Source: Myxococcaceae bacterium (GTDB lineage Bacteria > Myxococcota_A > Polyangia > Polyangiales > Ga0077539). Taken from it: a stretch of DNA of 64,000 bases. The stretch is from contig SCUS01000172.1 in assembly GCA_004297725.1 (NCBI GenBank), forward strand, positions 1-64,000, in the 5' to 3' direction. The notes beneath the pieces are model-generated. The model saw only the letters and a list, made by a program, of their open reading frames with translations, made no database searches and was not told where the DNA came from. Below are positions 30,986 through 40,657 of this stretch, one piece after another; position 1 is the stretch's first letter; every line of letters starts with the position of its first letter. A program made the translations under genes and the position numbers.

Positions 30986-32383
30986 ATGAGCACAGCGAGC
31001 ACGTCCGAGGCGCCGGTCACCGAGGTGGTAAAGAAGGGGCACCCGAAGGGGCTCTACCTGCTGTTCGCGACGGAGATGTGGGAGCGCATGTCGTACTACG
31101 GCATGCGGGCGCTGCTGGTGCTCTACATGACCGGCGCGGCGGATCACGGGGGCTTCCACTGGAGCCGCGCGACCGCCCTCAAGATCTACGGCACCTACAC
31201 CGCGCTCGTGTACCTGACGCCGCTCGCGGGCGGCTACATCGCCGACCGCTACCTCGGGCAGCGGCGCGCGGTGGTGCTCGGCGGCTTCCTGATGATGATC
31301 GGGCACTTCCTGATGGCGGTGCCCGGCGAGGTGGCCTTCTTCGCGGCGCTCACCTTCCTCATCGTGGGCAACGGGTTCTTCAAGCCCAACATCAGCACCA
31401 TGGTGGGCGGGCTCTATCCCCCCGGCGACGCGCGCCGCGACGGGGCCTTCACCATCTTCTACATGGGCATCAACCTCGGGGCCTTCCTGTCGCCGCTGGT
31501 GTGCGGGACGCTCGGCGAGAAGCTCGGCTGGCACTGGGGCTTCGGCTCGGCGGGCGTCGGCATGGGCCTCGGGCTCCTCACCTTCCTCGCGCTCAACAAG
31601 CGCCTCCTCGGGGACGTGGGCCTGGTCCCGGCGCCGCGCGGCGCGCAGAAGCTCGGGCCCCCGGGGGAGGGCGACTACCGCGCCCCCGGCGAGGTGCAGA
31701 CCGAGACCGCGAAGCTCACGCCCGTCGAGCGCGACCGGCTGGGCGTCATCTTCGCCCTCGCGTTCTTCAACATCTTCTTCTGGGCCGCCTTCGAGCAGGC
31801 GGGCGGCCTCATGACCCTCTACACCGACACCAAGGTCGACCGTCACCTCTTCGGGATGGTCGTGCCGACGACGTGGTTCCAGTCCATCAACCCGATGTTC
31901 ATCGTGCTGCTGGGGCCGCTGTTCTCGATGCTCTGGGTGCGCCTCGCCAAGGCCCGCCGGGAGCCCTCCACCCCGGCCAAGCTGGGCATCGGGCTGCTGC
32001 TCCTCTCCTTCGGCTTCGTGCTGATGCTCGGCGCCTCCAGACAGACCGCCGACGGCGGCCAGGCCGCGATGTTCTGGGTCGTGGGCGCGTACTTCTTCCA
32101 CACCGTGGGCGAGCTCTGCCTCTCGCCGGTGGGGCTCTCCGCGGTGAGCAAGCTCGCGCCCGCCCGCTTCGCCTCGCTGATGATGGGCGTCTGGCTGCTC
32201 TCCAGCTTCGTCGCCAACTACCTCGCCGGGCTCATCGGGAGCTACTCCGAGCGCCTCGGGGAGTTCACCCTCTTCGCGACCATCGTGGGCGTCACCGCCG
32301 CCGCGGGCGCCGTGCTCATCGCCCTCAGCCCGGTGATCACCAAGAAGATGCACAACCCGCCGGTGGTCGTCCCCACCGCCTGA
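30986..32383 (+). CDS. Proton-dependent oligopeptide transporter (POT/PTR family)
   Basis: An inner-membrane MFS transporter of 465 residues that imports di- and tripeptides with protons. The first-helix signature is EMWERMSYYGMRALLVLY (ExxER with YYG), the PTR2 signature is FFKPNISTMVGGLY and FYMGINLGAF, and FEQAGG in helix 7 carries the conserved Glu. I count 12-14 hydrophobic helices. Start at ATG 30986 is clear. It stands alone between two giant lipoprotein genes. Confidence 0.93.
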   Translation: MSTASTSEAPVTEVVKKGHPKGLYLLFATEMWERMSYYGMRALLVLYMTGAADHGGFHWSRATALKIYGTYTALVYLTPLAGGYIADRYLGQRRAVVLGGFLMMIGHFLMAVPGEVAFFAALTFLIVGNGFFKPNISTMVGGLYPPGDARRDGAFTIFYMGINLGAFLSPLVCGTLGEKLGWHWGFGSAGVGMGLGLLTFLALNKRLLGDVGLVPAPRGAQKLGPPGEGDYRAPGEVQTETAKLTPVERDRLGVIFALAFFNIFFWAAFEQAGGLMTLYTDTKVDRHLFGMVVPTTWFQSINPMFIVLLGPLFSMLWVRLAKARREPSTPAKLGIGLLLLSFGFVLMLGASRQTADGGQAAMFWVVGAYFFHTVGELCLSPVGLSAVSKLAPARFASLMMGVWLLSSFVANYLAGLIGSYSERLGEFTLFATIVGVTAAAGAVLIALSPVITKKMHNPPVVVPTA

Positions 32384-32439
32384 TCCCGCTCCCTCAAAGC
32401 GCTTCACGGGCGCCGCCCGAGTCGTGCGATCCTCGCGCG

Positions 32440-35016
32440 ATGAGGCATCGACAGCTCGGACTTCTGGTGGGTGCCGTGAGCCTCGCGCTCGCGTGCACCG
32501 ATGGCAACTCGGTCGTCGGGGGCCCTCCCGATGCGGCCAGCGCGGACCTCGGTCCCACCGACCTCGGTCCCACCGACCTCGGTCCCACCGACCTCGGCCC
32601 GATGGACCTCGGCGTCGATGTCCCCGACGTGCCCGTCGCGGTCGACGCGCCGGATGTTCCCGACGTGCCGGTCGACGTGCCCTTCGTCTGCACCGCCGAC
32701 GCGCAGTGCGTGGGCCGCTCCGAGGGGGGCGTCTGCGACGTCGCCTCGGGTCGCTGCGTGCAGTGCCTCGCCTCCGCCGACACCTGTCCGTCGGGGCAGT
32801 ACTGCGTCGCGGCCACCAGCACCTGCGCCCCGGGCTGCCGCTCCGACGAGGCCTGCCGCTCCGCCGGCGCCGACGGCGGCGCCGCCTCCCCCACCGCCCG
32901 CTGCGACACCACCACGCGCCAGTGCGTCGCGTGCCTCGGCAACGACGACTGCCCCCTCGGCAACCTCTGCGTGGGCAACCTCTGCGTCACCGGCTGCTCT
33001 CCCACCCGAGGCTGCCCCGCCGACCAGGCCTGCTGCTCCGGCGCGTGCGTCAACATCCAGTCCAACGTCGCCGCGTGCGGCGGATGCGACACCCGCTGCA
33101 TGCTCCCCAACGCCGTCCCGGCGTGCATGAACGGCAACTGCGCCATCACGAGCTGCGCCCCCCCCTTCGCGGACTGCGACACCCGCGCGACCAACGGCTG
33201 CGAGGTCAACACCCAGAGCGACCTCGCGCACTGCGGCGCCTGCAACATGGCCTGCGCGCCGCGCCCCAACGCCACCGCGCGCTGCGCCGCCGGGGCGTGC
33301 GCCTACGAGTGCGTCACCGGCTTCTCGGACTGCAACGGCGACCCCTCCGACGGCTGCGAGGTCGACACCCGCGTCAGCGCCTCGCACTGCGGCCGATGCA
33401 GCAACGCCTGCTCGCTGGCCAACGCCACGTCGGCCTGCGCGGCCAGCGCGTGCACGGTGACCGCCTGCGCCGCGGGCTTCGCCGACTGCGACGGCAACGC
33501 GCTCAACGGCTGCGAGGCCAACACCCGGAGCGACCTCGCGCACTGCGGCGCCTGCGGAACGTCCTGCGCGGCGAGGCCCAACGGCGCGCCGGTCTGCGTC
33601 ACCGGGGTCTGCGGCGTCACCTGCCTCGCGGGCTACGCCGACTGCGACGGGGAGCCGGCCAACGGCTGCGAGTCCAACACCCCGACCGACCTGCGCAACT
33701 GCGGCGGCTGCGGGCGCGCGTGCAGCAGCAACAACGCCACGGCCTCGTGCCGCGTCGGCGTCTGCGCCGTCGAGAGCTGCAACGCCGGCTTCGGCGACTG
33801 CGACGGGAGCCTCGCCAACGCCTGCGAGGTCAACCTCAACACCAGCAACGCCCACTGCGGGGCCTGCGGGCGCGCGTGCCTGCCGGGCGCCACCTGCACC
33901 GCCGGCGCGTGCGTGCTCGGGCCCTACGGCAGCGGCGCCGACGCGGCGCTCACGCCCACCTCGGGCACCGTCACCATCAACGTCGTGCGCTCGCCCGCGA
34001 CCGCGGCGGCCGGGGGAACCACGGTCGACCTGACCGCGCCGACGGGCTTCTCCGTGGGGCAGATGGTGTTCCTGCACCAGACGCAGGGCGCCGGGGCGGG
34101 GAGCTGGGAGGTGCGGCAGATCGTGGCGCTGGCCGGGTCGCGCGCCACCGTCGAGGCCCCGCTCACGGCGGCCTACAGCAGCGCCGGGGCCAACCGCGCG
34201 CAGGCCGTGGTGATGCCGCAGTACAGCACCGTGCTGCTCACCGGGGCGACGCTGGTCGCGCCCGCGTGGGACGGCAACACCGGGGGCATCCTGGCCTTCG
34301 CCGCGCGAGAGAGCGTGCGGGTGATGAGCGGCGCCATCGTCATGAGCGAGCGCGGGTTTCGCGGCCACCCCCGGGTGAGCTCCAACAACCGGGCCGGCGA
34401 GCAGGGCGAAGGGGCCGCCGGGTACGGCGCGCAGAACACCATCCCCAACAGCAACGGCGGCGGCGGCGGCGGGCGCACGGGCTGCGAGTGCTGCTGGGCA
34501 GGCGGCGGCGGAGGGGGAGGCCACGCGAGCGGAGGCCTCGCCGGGAGCGCGGGCGGAGCGGTCTGCCAGCCGGGCGGCAACGCGGGCCTGGCGGTGGGCG
34601 TCGCGGCGCAGACGACGATGTTCTTCGGCGGGGCCGGGGCCAACGGCGGCGCCGACGAGGACGGCTACGGCTCCGCCGGGGCCAACGGCGGAGGGATCAT
34701 CTACGTGGCCTCGCCGGCGATCTCCGTCGAGAGCCCGGGGGCCATCCGCTCCAACGGGCAGACGGGCAACAACGAGTACAACTACGCGGGCTGCGGCTCC
34801 GGGGGCGGCGGCGGCGGCGCGGGAGGAGCGATCTACCTGCGCGTGGGCGGCATCAACCTCGGGGCCTCGCTGGTGACCGCGAGCGGCGGCGTCGGCGGCA
34901 ACGACCCGGGCAACTGCGGAACGGCCGGCGGCAACGGCAGCGTCGGGCGCATCACCGTCCGAGGATCGACCACCACCAGCGGCACCACCGCCCCGGCCTT
35001 CACCGCCGTACCCTGA
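32440..35016 (+). CDS. Large Cys-rich lipoprotein with glycine-rich C-terminal domain
   Basis: An 858-residue lipoprotein from ATG 32440 (MRHRQLGLLVG, lipobox SLALACTD); the tracked ORF start lies inside the transporter gene in another frame. A stalk of LGPTD repeats (15-bp units) is followed by a Cys-rich region paralogous to the one at 10859, with five GFADCDGxxxNGCE modules. The C-terminal 370 residues differ: a beta-rich part (GFSVGQMVFLHQTQG) and then Gly-rich segments (GGGGGGRTG, GGGGGGGH, SGGGGGGAGG) that resemble the Gly-rich repeats of some surface proteins. Probably surface-exposed, function unknown. Confidence 0.8.
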   Translation: MRHRQLGLLVGAVSLALACTDGNSVVGGPPDAASADLGPTDLGPTDLGPTDLGPMDLGVDVPDVPVAVDAPDVPDVPVDVPFVCTADAQCVGRSEGGVCDVASGRCVQCLASADTCPSGQYCVAATSTCAPGCRSDEACRSAGADGGAASPTARCDTTTRQCVACLGNDDCPLGNLCVGNLCVTGCSPTRGCPADQACCSGACVNIQSNVAACGGCDTRCMLPNAVPACMNGNCAITSCAPPFADCDTRATNGCEVNTQSDLAHCGACNMACAPRPNATARCAAGACAYECVTGFSDCNGDPSDGCEVDTRVSASHCGRCSNACSLANATSACAASACTVTACAAGFADCDGNALNGCEANTRSDLAHCGACGTSCAARPNGAPVCVTGVCGVTCLAGYADCDGEPANGCESNTPTDLRNCGGCGRACSSNNATASCRVGVCAVESCNAGFGDCDGSLANACEVNLNTSNAHCGACGRACLPGATCTAGACVLGPYGSGADAALTPTSGTVTINVVRSPATAAAGGTTVDLTAPTGFSVGQMVFLHQTQGAGAGSWEVRQIVALAGSRATVEAPLTAAYSSAGANRAQAVVMPQYSTVLLTGATLVAPAWDGNTGGILAFAARESVRVMSGAIVMSERGFRGHPRVSSNNRAGEQGEGAAGYGAQNTIPNSNGGGGGGRTGCECCWAGGGGGGGHASGGLAGSAGGAVCQPGGNAGLAVGVAAQTTMFFGGAGANGGADEDGYGSAGANGGGIIYVASPAISVESPGAIRSNGQTGNNEYNYAGCGSGGGGGGAGGAIYLRVGGINLGASLVTASGGVGGNDPGNCGTAGGNGSVGRITVRGSTTTSGTTAPAFTAVP

Positions 35017-35091
35017 CGGTGCGGCGTCCGCGCCCTTGACGGCCCGGCGGGTTCCGTGCGAGCCGCCGGGCCACTCAACGAGGTGCGTGTG

Positions 35092-37437
35092 ATGTGGTCC
35101 AATCGACGGTGGCTCCCGGTATCCCTGGCTCTTCTCCTGCCCGCGTGCGGGGGTGACGAGTCGCCCTTCGACACGATGCCCGAAGAGGACGCGGGCGAGA
35201 TGCTCATGGAAGACGCCGGCCCCATCCCGACCTTCCCCGACCTGGGCGTCACCCCCGACCGCGGCTTCCCGGAGGATCAGGGCTTCCCCAGGGTCGACGT
35301 CCCGGAGTTCGACAGCGGCACCGGCTTCGACAGCGGCACCCGCTTCGACACCGGCGTCCGTGACACCGGCGTCCGTGACACCGGCGTCCGCGACACGGGC
35401 GTCCGCGACACCGGCCCGGCCGACACGGGCCCGGCCGACACGGGCCCGGCCTACGACCCCTGCGCGATGGGCTCGGTGATCGACCTCAACATGGCCGGCA
35501 CCCTCGCCGGTCTGACCACCAGCTACACCGGCAGCAACACCATGGTCGGCGGCACCGCCCCGCTCCGCCCGGCGTGCGGCAGCGCGACGTCCATCGGCCA
35601 CGAGGTGGTGCTCCGGTACACCCCGCGCGCCACCTCCCGACTGCGGGTCTCCACCAACAACGACGGCACCACCGCGGGCTTCGACACGGTCGTCTGGGCG
35701 CAGCCCGCGTGCTCGTCGCTCCCGACGGGCAACGCCGGCCTCGGCTGCAACGACGACAGCGGCTCGGCGCCCCGCACGCTCGCCTCGACCTTCACCACCT
35801 CGGCGAACGTCACCGCGGGCACCGCCGTCTACATCGTCGTCGCGGGCTACCGCCCCTCCGGCACCCCGACGGGCACCTTCGCCCTCACCGTGACCGAGCT
35901 CGTGCCCGGGATGGCGGGCGCCGTGTGCGACCCGCGGGTGAGCTCCCCGCCGCCCTGCGCCGACGCGCTCACCTGCATCGCCGACGCGGGCTCGACCACC
36001 GCCGGCACCTGCATCGCCGACGGCACCGCGGGCGGTCGATGCCGCGCCACCGGGACGGCCTGCGACATGGGCCTCGCGTGCAGCGGCTCGGCCACCTCCA
36101 CGGCGTCGCGATGCCGCGCGTCGGTGGCGGTCGGGGCCGCGTGCGACCCGGCGCGGGTGACCAGCCTCTGCGCGACGGGCAGCACCTGCGTCACGGCCAA
36201 CGGGTCGAGCACCTGCGTGGCCGACGGCGCCCGGGGCGGCACCTGCCGGGTCGTCGCGCCGCGCTGCGACGCGATGCTCACCTGCAGCACCATGACGGGC
36301 AGCGGCGTGTGCCGCGAGGTGGTGGCCGACGGCGCGTCCTGCGACCCGGCGGGGATCAACTCCGTGTGCCAGACGGGGCGAACCTGCGCGGCGTACTACG
36401 GCGCGGCCACGGGCACCTGCGTGGTGGACGGCAACGACGGCGCCCGGTGCCGCACCAGCGGGGCGGCCTGCGAGACGGGCCTGATCTGCAGCGGGACGGC
36501 GTCGTCGACGACCTCGCGCTGCCGCCCTCGCGTGGAGCTCGGCGCGGCGTGCGACCCGGTGGGGGAGCGCAACCTCTGCGCGACCAACTCGGGCTGCGTC
36601 TCGTCTCCGGTGGGCTGGACCTGCGTGGCCCTCGGCGCTCGCGGGGGCATCTGCCGCCCGAGCGGCACGCGCTGCGACAGCGGGCTCACCTGCATCACCG
36701 GGACGCCCAACGACTACTGCCGCGAGCGGCTGAGCAGCGCCGGCGCGATGTGCGACGCCGCCAACCAGTCGACCCTCTGCGCGACCAACTCGAGCTGCCT
36801 CGCGACCGCCGGGCAGACCGTGGGCGCGTGCACGGCCAACGGCACCGCCGCGGGCGCCGACTGCCGCACCAGCGGGACGCGCTGCGACGCGGGCCTCACC
36901 TGCACCACGACCTCGGGCGCGGGCTGGTGCCGCCGGGCGTCCACCGCGGCGATGGCCTGCGACTGGACCGGCCGGGTCACCTCCTGCCCGGCGATGACCG
37001 CGTGCGCCCCGAGCAGCGCGACCGCCGGCACCTGCGCCATGCAGGTGATGGAGACGGAGCCCAACAACAGCATCACGGCGCCGTCGCCGACCGTTAGCGC
37101 CAGCACGGTGTTCGCGGGCTCGGTCGAGGCCGGCGGCCGCGACTGCGTGGGGGTCGACCTCCCGATGGGCGCGTCGATCTTCGCCGACGTGCAGCTCCCG
37201 GCGACGCCCACCTGCGCGCCGGGTGGACCTGATCCCTTCCTCACGGTGTTCAACCCGATGGGTCGGCTGATCTCCTTCGAGGACGACTCCGCGGGCCGCG
37301 GCCGCTGCGCGGTGATCGACCCCACGGTGCGCCCGGAGCTCGCCCGCCTCGCCGCGGGTCGCTACGTCGTCTGCGTCAACGGCTACAACAACGCCGCCGT
37401 CCCGAACTACCTCTTCACCGTCGGCGTCGTGCGCTGA
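35092..37437 (+). CDS. Large Cys-rich lipoprotein with PPC-like ends
   Basis: A 781-residue lipoprotein; ATG 35092 has GAGG eight bases upstream and precedes a signal sequence with lipobox LLLPACGG. The stalk has DTGVR and DTGPA repeats. Next is a beta-sandwich like those at 27744 (EVVLRYTPRATSRLRVSTNN ... YIVVAGYRPSG), then about seven Cys-rich modules of the type CRxSGTxCDxGLTC with spacing near 60 residues. The C terminus is a PPC domain (METEPNNSITAPSP ... RYVVCVNGYNN). Convergent with the M23 gene, 18 bp apart. Confidence 0.8.
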   Translation: MWSNRRWLPVSLALLLPACGGDESPFDTMPEEDAGEMLMEDAGPIPTFPDLGVTPDRGFPEDQGFPRVDVPEFDSGTGFDSGTRFDTGVRDTGVRDTGVRDTGVRDTGPADTGPADTGPAYDPCAMGSVIDLNMAGTLAGLTTSYTGSNTMVGGTAPLRPACGSATSIGHEVVLRYTPRATSRLRVSTNNDGTTAGFDTVVWAQPACSSLPTGNAGLGCNDDSGSAPRTLASTFTTSANVTAGTAVYIVVAGYRPSGTPTGTFALTVTELVPGMAGAVCDPRVSSPPPCADALTCIADAGSTTAGTCIADGTAGGRCRATGTACDMGLACSGSATSTASRCRASVAVGAACDPARVTSLCATGSTCVTANGSSTCVADGARGGTCRVVAPRCDAMLTCSTMTGSGVCREVVADGASCDPAGINSVCQTGRTCAAYYGAATGTCVVDGNDGARCRTSGAACETGLICSGTASSTTSRCRPRVELGAACDPVGERNLCATNSGCVSSPVGWTCVALGARGGICRPSGTRCDSGLTCITGTPNDYCRERLSSAGAMCDAANQSTLCATNSSCLATAGQTVGACTANGTAAGADCRTSGTRCDAGLTCTTTSGAGWCRRASTAAMACDWTGRVTSCPAMTACAPSSATAGTCAMQVMETEPNNSITAPSPTVSASTVFAGSVEAGGRDCVGVDLPMGASIFADVQLPATPTCAPGGPDPFLTVFNPMGRLISFEDDSAGRGRCAVIDPTVRPELARLAAGRYVVCVNGYNNAAVPNYLFTVGVVR

Positions 37438-37455
37438 CCCCCCACCCCGCTGCCC

Positions 37456-38370
37456 TCACCGCCAGGGCAGCACGTTGCGCGGGTCGCAGGGGACGCTCAC
37501 CTCCTGCTCCGTGACCCGAGCGATGTCCTCCCTCATCACGTCGATGCCCGCGCGCACCCGCCGCACCTCGTAGTGGAGGTGCACGTAGCCCTCCGCGCCG
37601 GTGTCTCCCACGAAGCCCACCACCGCGCCGGGCCGCACGAACATCCCCCGCGTCAGCCCCTGCGCCGCCGCGTCGAGGTGGCCGTACAGGATCAGGTAGG
37701 TCCATAGCGTGTCGCCCTCGCGCACCACCTGGCGGAGCAGCACCGTCGTCCCGAAGAGTCGCCCCACGTAGACCACCTCCGGGTCGCCCTGCTCGCCGCG
37801 CAGCGCCGCCACCCGGACGGGCGTCCCCCTCGGCTGCGGCAGGTCGACCCCGCCGTGGCCGGTGGCGCTGAGCCCGGCGCCTCGCCGCTGCTGGGAGTCG
37901 GGGCGGTCGAGGTCGTAGCCCGACGACACCGCGCGCCCGCCCGCAGTCGGAACCGGGTACACGAAGCGGTCGTAGTCCTCGGGCACGTCGGGCCGTCGAG
38001 GGATGTGCTCGTAGATCACCCGCCGCCCGGTGCGCTCGGTGTGCACGTTGGTCGCCACCATCGCGCCCTCGTCGACCACCGCCCCCGCGGTCGGCAGGCA
38101 GAACCCGTCCAGGTCGAGCTCCCCCACCGCGCAGCGCGGGTGCAGGCACTCGTCGGCGATCAGCACCCCGTCGCAGCGGGCGCCCTCGGGCTCGATGTGC
38201 GTGACCTCCGGCGCTCGCGCGCTCGTGGCCAGCGGGGCGACGGCCCGGTCGCGCGCGGGCAGCCACACCCACGGCGCCACCGCCAGGGCCACCCAGGGGG
38301 ACCATCGCCTCGCACGCTTCGTCACTCCCTGCGCAACGCCGCTCACCCGCTCTCGCATTCCCGCCGTCAT
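37456..38370 (-). CDS. Membrane-anchored M23-family metallopeptidase
   Basis: A 304-residue periplasmic protein, last gene of a four-gene operon; the ATG overlaps the hupE-like stop (ATGA). An N-terminal membrane anchor (SPWVALAVAPWVWLPA) is followed by a linker with two Cys pairs. The LytM/M23 domain (about residues 150-280) keeps the zinc ligands: HGGVD (HxxxD) and HLHYEV (HxH). M23 enzymes cut peptidoglycan cross-bridges. The domain is complete, so it is likely active, unlike degenerate EnvC-type members. The tracked ORF start 276 codons upstream is read-through of the neighbouring gene. Confidence 0.88.
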   Translation of the reverse strand: MTAGMRERVSGVAQGVTKRARRWSPWVALAVAPWVWLPARDRAVAPLATSARAPEVTHIEPEGARCDGVLIADECLHPRCAVGELDLDGFCLPTAGAVVDEGAMVATNVHTERTGRRVIYEHIPRRPDVPEDYDRFVYPVPTAGGRAVSSGYDLDRPDSQQRRGAGLSATGHGGVDLPQPRGTPVRVAALRGEQGDPEVVYVGRLFGTTVLLRQVVREGDTLWTYLILYGHLDAAAQGLTRGMFVRPGAVVGFVGDTGAEGYVHLHYEVRRVRAGIDVMREDIARVTEQEVSVPCDPRNVLPWR

Positions 38371-39359
38371 CCCTGGCAGAGCGCCACGACCCGCTCGGTG
38401 AGCCACCACCCGCCCGCCACGCCCGAGAGCGCCGTCACAACCCTCGCCCCGCTCGCCCACCGGCCCGCCGCGAGGCGACCGAGGGTCGCCGCCGACAGCA
38501 CCGCCGCGAGCTGCGCCAGCTCGATGCCCAGGTTGAAGGACGCCAGCGCGAGCACCCGCTCCCCGGAGCGCATCCCCGCCGCGCGGAGGGCGCCCGCGAA
38601 GCCCAGCCCGTGCACCAGCCCGAAGGCCGCCGGCAGCGCCCAGATGTTTACCCGATCGGGTACTCCATCGCCCTCGGAGAGCGAGCGCCAGGTGTCCGCG
38701 GCCAGCAGCCAGATGCTCCCGGCGATGAGGGCCTCGACCAGGGCGGCGGACACCGGGACCGTGGTGAGCGCCGCGACGCAGAGGGTGAGCGCGTGGCCCG
38801 CGGTGAAGGACGACACCGCCACGGCGCGACGACGCCAGGAGCGCACCCGCACCAGCAGCAGCGCCAGGAAGAGCAGGTGGTCGAGGCCGGTCGCGAGGTG
38901 CGAGACGCCGAGGGAGACGAAGCCGCGGGCGGTGATCCACCAGGGCGCCGGGGCGGAGAGCGCGTCGGGGACCACCATCGCGGGAGCCGACGGGCGGAGC
39001 GTGCGGGCGAGGGAGCTCCCGTCGCGGCGGCGCACGTTCACCAGGGTCTCGTGGGCCGATCCGAGGCTGTCGACGGTGACCCCGTCGAGGCCCGAGGGGC
39101 CGCAGTCGACGCGCCACCGCCAGCGCTCGCCTCGCACCTCGGGCGCCCTCGCCGGGGCGTCGAGCACACGGCACCGCGCCGAGAGCGCGAAGGACCACGC
39201 CGCCCCTACCCGGGAGGGGTCGTCGTCGACGCGCACGCTCACGGTGACCGTCGCGTCGCGGGCCTCCTCCAGGGTGACCACCTCGGGGTCACGGCCGTGG
39301 GCGGGCGCGGCCCCGGCGTGAAGCAGCGTCGCGAGCGCGAGAGCGAGCGGGAACCTCAT
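38367..39359 (-). CDS. HupE/UreJ-family membrane protein
   Basis: A 330-residue integral membrane protein. The signal peptide ends at APAHGRD, then comes a periplasmic beta-rich domain of about 130 residues, then five to six membrane helices. HupE/UreJ motifs with conserved His/Asp are visible: GVSHLATGLDHLLFL, AGHALTLCVA and FGLVHGLGFAGAL. Relatives are proposed nickel or cobalt permeases; the metal here is not predictable. The ATG overlaps the PPIase stop (ATGA), and its stop overlaps the M23 start. The palindrome TACCCGATCGGGTA occurs inside the gene. Confidence 0.88.
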   Translation of the reverse strand: MRFPLALALATLLHAGAAPAHGRDPEVVTLEEARDATVTVSVRVDDDPSRVGAAWSFALSARCRVLDAPARAPEVRGERWRWRVDCGPSGLDGVTVDSLGSAHETLVNVRRRDGSSLARTLRPSAPAMVVPDALSAPAPWWITARGFVSLGVSHLATGLDHLLFLALLLVRVRSWRRRAVAVSSFTAGHALTLCVAALTTVPVSAALVEALIAGSIWLLAADTWRSLSEGDGVPDRVNIWALPAAFGLVHGLGFAGALRAAGMRSGERVLALASFNLGIELAQLAAVLSAATLGRLAAGRWASGARVVTALSGVAGGWWLTERVVALCQG

Positions 39360-40189
39360 CGCGAGGGTTCGCCTTCGAGGCGCAGCGGGAGGCGGGCGCG
39401 CAGCCGGTCGCGCACGCCGCGGTCGAGGGCCTCGCGCTGGTCGTCGCGCCAGTCGGCGACGAGGCGTAGCCCCGCCTGGGCGACGGTCAGCGTGGTGGGC
39501 GCGACCCTCGCGGTGATCCGCACCCGGTGGACGCCGAAGCGGGTCTCGAGGGGAGGCGACCACGCGCCCACGGGCAGCTCGCGGAGCGCCTCGGCGAAGG
39601 CGCTGCCGTACTCCGAGGCGAGGCTGGCGTCGTTGCGGGCGATGGCCTCTCGGCCGAAGGGGGGAGCGTCGCCGAGGGAGGAGGGGTCGTCGCCGAGGGC
39701 GATGCGCTCCGAGAGGGAGGCCATGACGGAGGGCGCGTCGGAGGGGTGAAGGGCGAGGGAGACGAAGACCTGGGTGAAGCTCACCCGGGCGGGGACCAGG
39801 TAGCGCTCGGGGTGGCGGGCGAGGGTGCGGGCGAGCTCGTCGGGCGTGGGATCCGGAGCGGCGGCCTCGTGGCGGAGGATCCACGCGGCGCGCTCGACGA
39901 GGCGCTGGCGGAGCACCGGGTCGCCCTCCCAGACGCGGCGGTCGAGGGCCTCCCGGTAGAGGCGCTCGTCGTCGGCCCAGGACTCCAGGCGGGCGCGGAG
40001 CTCGGCGGCGGAGGGCTCCCGGTGGAGGCTCGCGCGGAGCTCGTCGCGCAGGGCGCGGGCGGTGGCGCGAGGGGCCGTGAGCGAGGGTTGCGGGGTGGAG
40101 CGGGCGAGGGACTCGATGCCGAAGAGCGCGGCGCCCAGCGTGAGGAACCGCAGCGCCGGAGAGCGCCACAGCCGCCGGGCGAGCGTCAC
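39356..40189 (-). CDS. PpiC-type peptidyl-prolyl isomerase, membrane-anchored
   Basis: A 277-residue protein starting with GTG overlapping the stop of the biotinyl gene (GTGA). An N-terminal hydrophobic segment (ALRFLTLGAALFGIESL) is a probable anchor or signal. The region RVSFTQVFVSLALHP ... SEYGSAFAEALRELPVGAWSPPLETRFGVHRVRI matches the parvulin pattern, with SVMASLSERIALGDDPS as the long helix. Parvulin domains of this kind occur next to HupE genes in several proteobacteria. It probably helps fold periplasmic or outer-membrane proteins. Confidence 0.8.
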   Translation of the reverse strand: MTLARRLWRSPALRFLTLGAALFGIESLARSTPQPSLTAPRATARALRDELRASLHREPSAAELRARLESWADDERLYREALDRRVWEGDPVLRQRLVERAAWILRHEAAAPDPTPDELARTLARHPERYLVPARVSFTQVFVSLALHPSDAPSVMASLSERIALGDDPSSLGDAPPFGREAIARNDASLASEYGSAFAEALRELPVGAWSPPLETRFGVHRVRITARVAPTTLTVAQAGLRLVADWRDDQREALDRGVRDRLRARLPLRLEGEPSR

Positions 40190-40398
40190 CCGACGGTGAC
40201 CAGCGGGGCGTCTTCGTTGACGGCCTGGCCCTCGGAGACGTGGATCACCGTGATGGTGCCGCCCTCCTCGGACTCGACGGGCATCTCCATCTTCATCGAC
40301 TCAAGGATCGCGACGACGGTGCCGGGCTCGATGACGTCGCCGAGCTTCACTTCGATCTTCCAGACGGTGCCGGTGATGTGCGCGTTGATGACGGGCAT
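40186..40398 (-). CDS. Stand-alone biotinyl/lipoyl domain protein
   Basis: A 70-residue single domain, the first gene of the operon. The biotin attachment motif ESMKME has the lysine at the hairpin turn, with the flanking VVAIL and VESEEGGTITVI strands of the biotinyl fold. Such BCCP-like proteins normally serve acyl-CoA carboxylases, but no carboxylase gene is present in the window. The C-terminal stop overlaps the PPIase start, so the gene is transcribed with three envelope genes. Confidence 0.9.
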   Translation of the reverse strand: MPVINAHITGTVWKIEVKLGDVIEPGTVVAILESMKMEMPVESEEGGTITVIHVSEGQAVNEDAPLVTVG

Positions 40399-40657
40399 GG
40401 GGGGTATCGTTCCTTCGGGTGGTCGGCGGCGGGGCCGTCGCGGGAGAACGGTACTTTCACCGCCTCCGCCGAGGCAAGGCGTATGGTGCCTGTGGTCAAT
40501 GGAGTCCCATGCGCGGGGCGGGAATGGTCAACGCTCTCCCACCCGCCAGGGGGGGGACGGTGATGGCTCGCACCCCTGGAAACAGGGCGAAGCGTGCTCT
40601 CCCCTCCGTGGCCCGGGTACTGCAGAGCCTCTCTCCCAACCACTCATGGAGACCGTG

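Noticed and set aside
31078-35016. 1312-codon plus-strand ORF over the transporter
   Set aside because: Its first 450 codons are an alternative frame of the transporter; only the part from 32440 is a real gene and has its own signal sequence.
40399-40657. Possible small gene in the biotinyl/VanY divergent gap
   Set aside because: The ORFs there lack an RBS and a recognisable protein; the gap is under 300 bp and probably holds promoters only.
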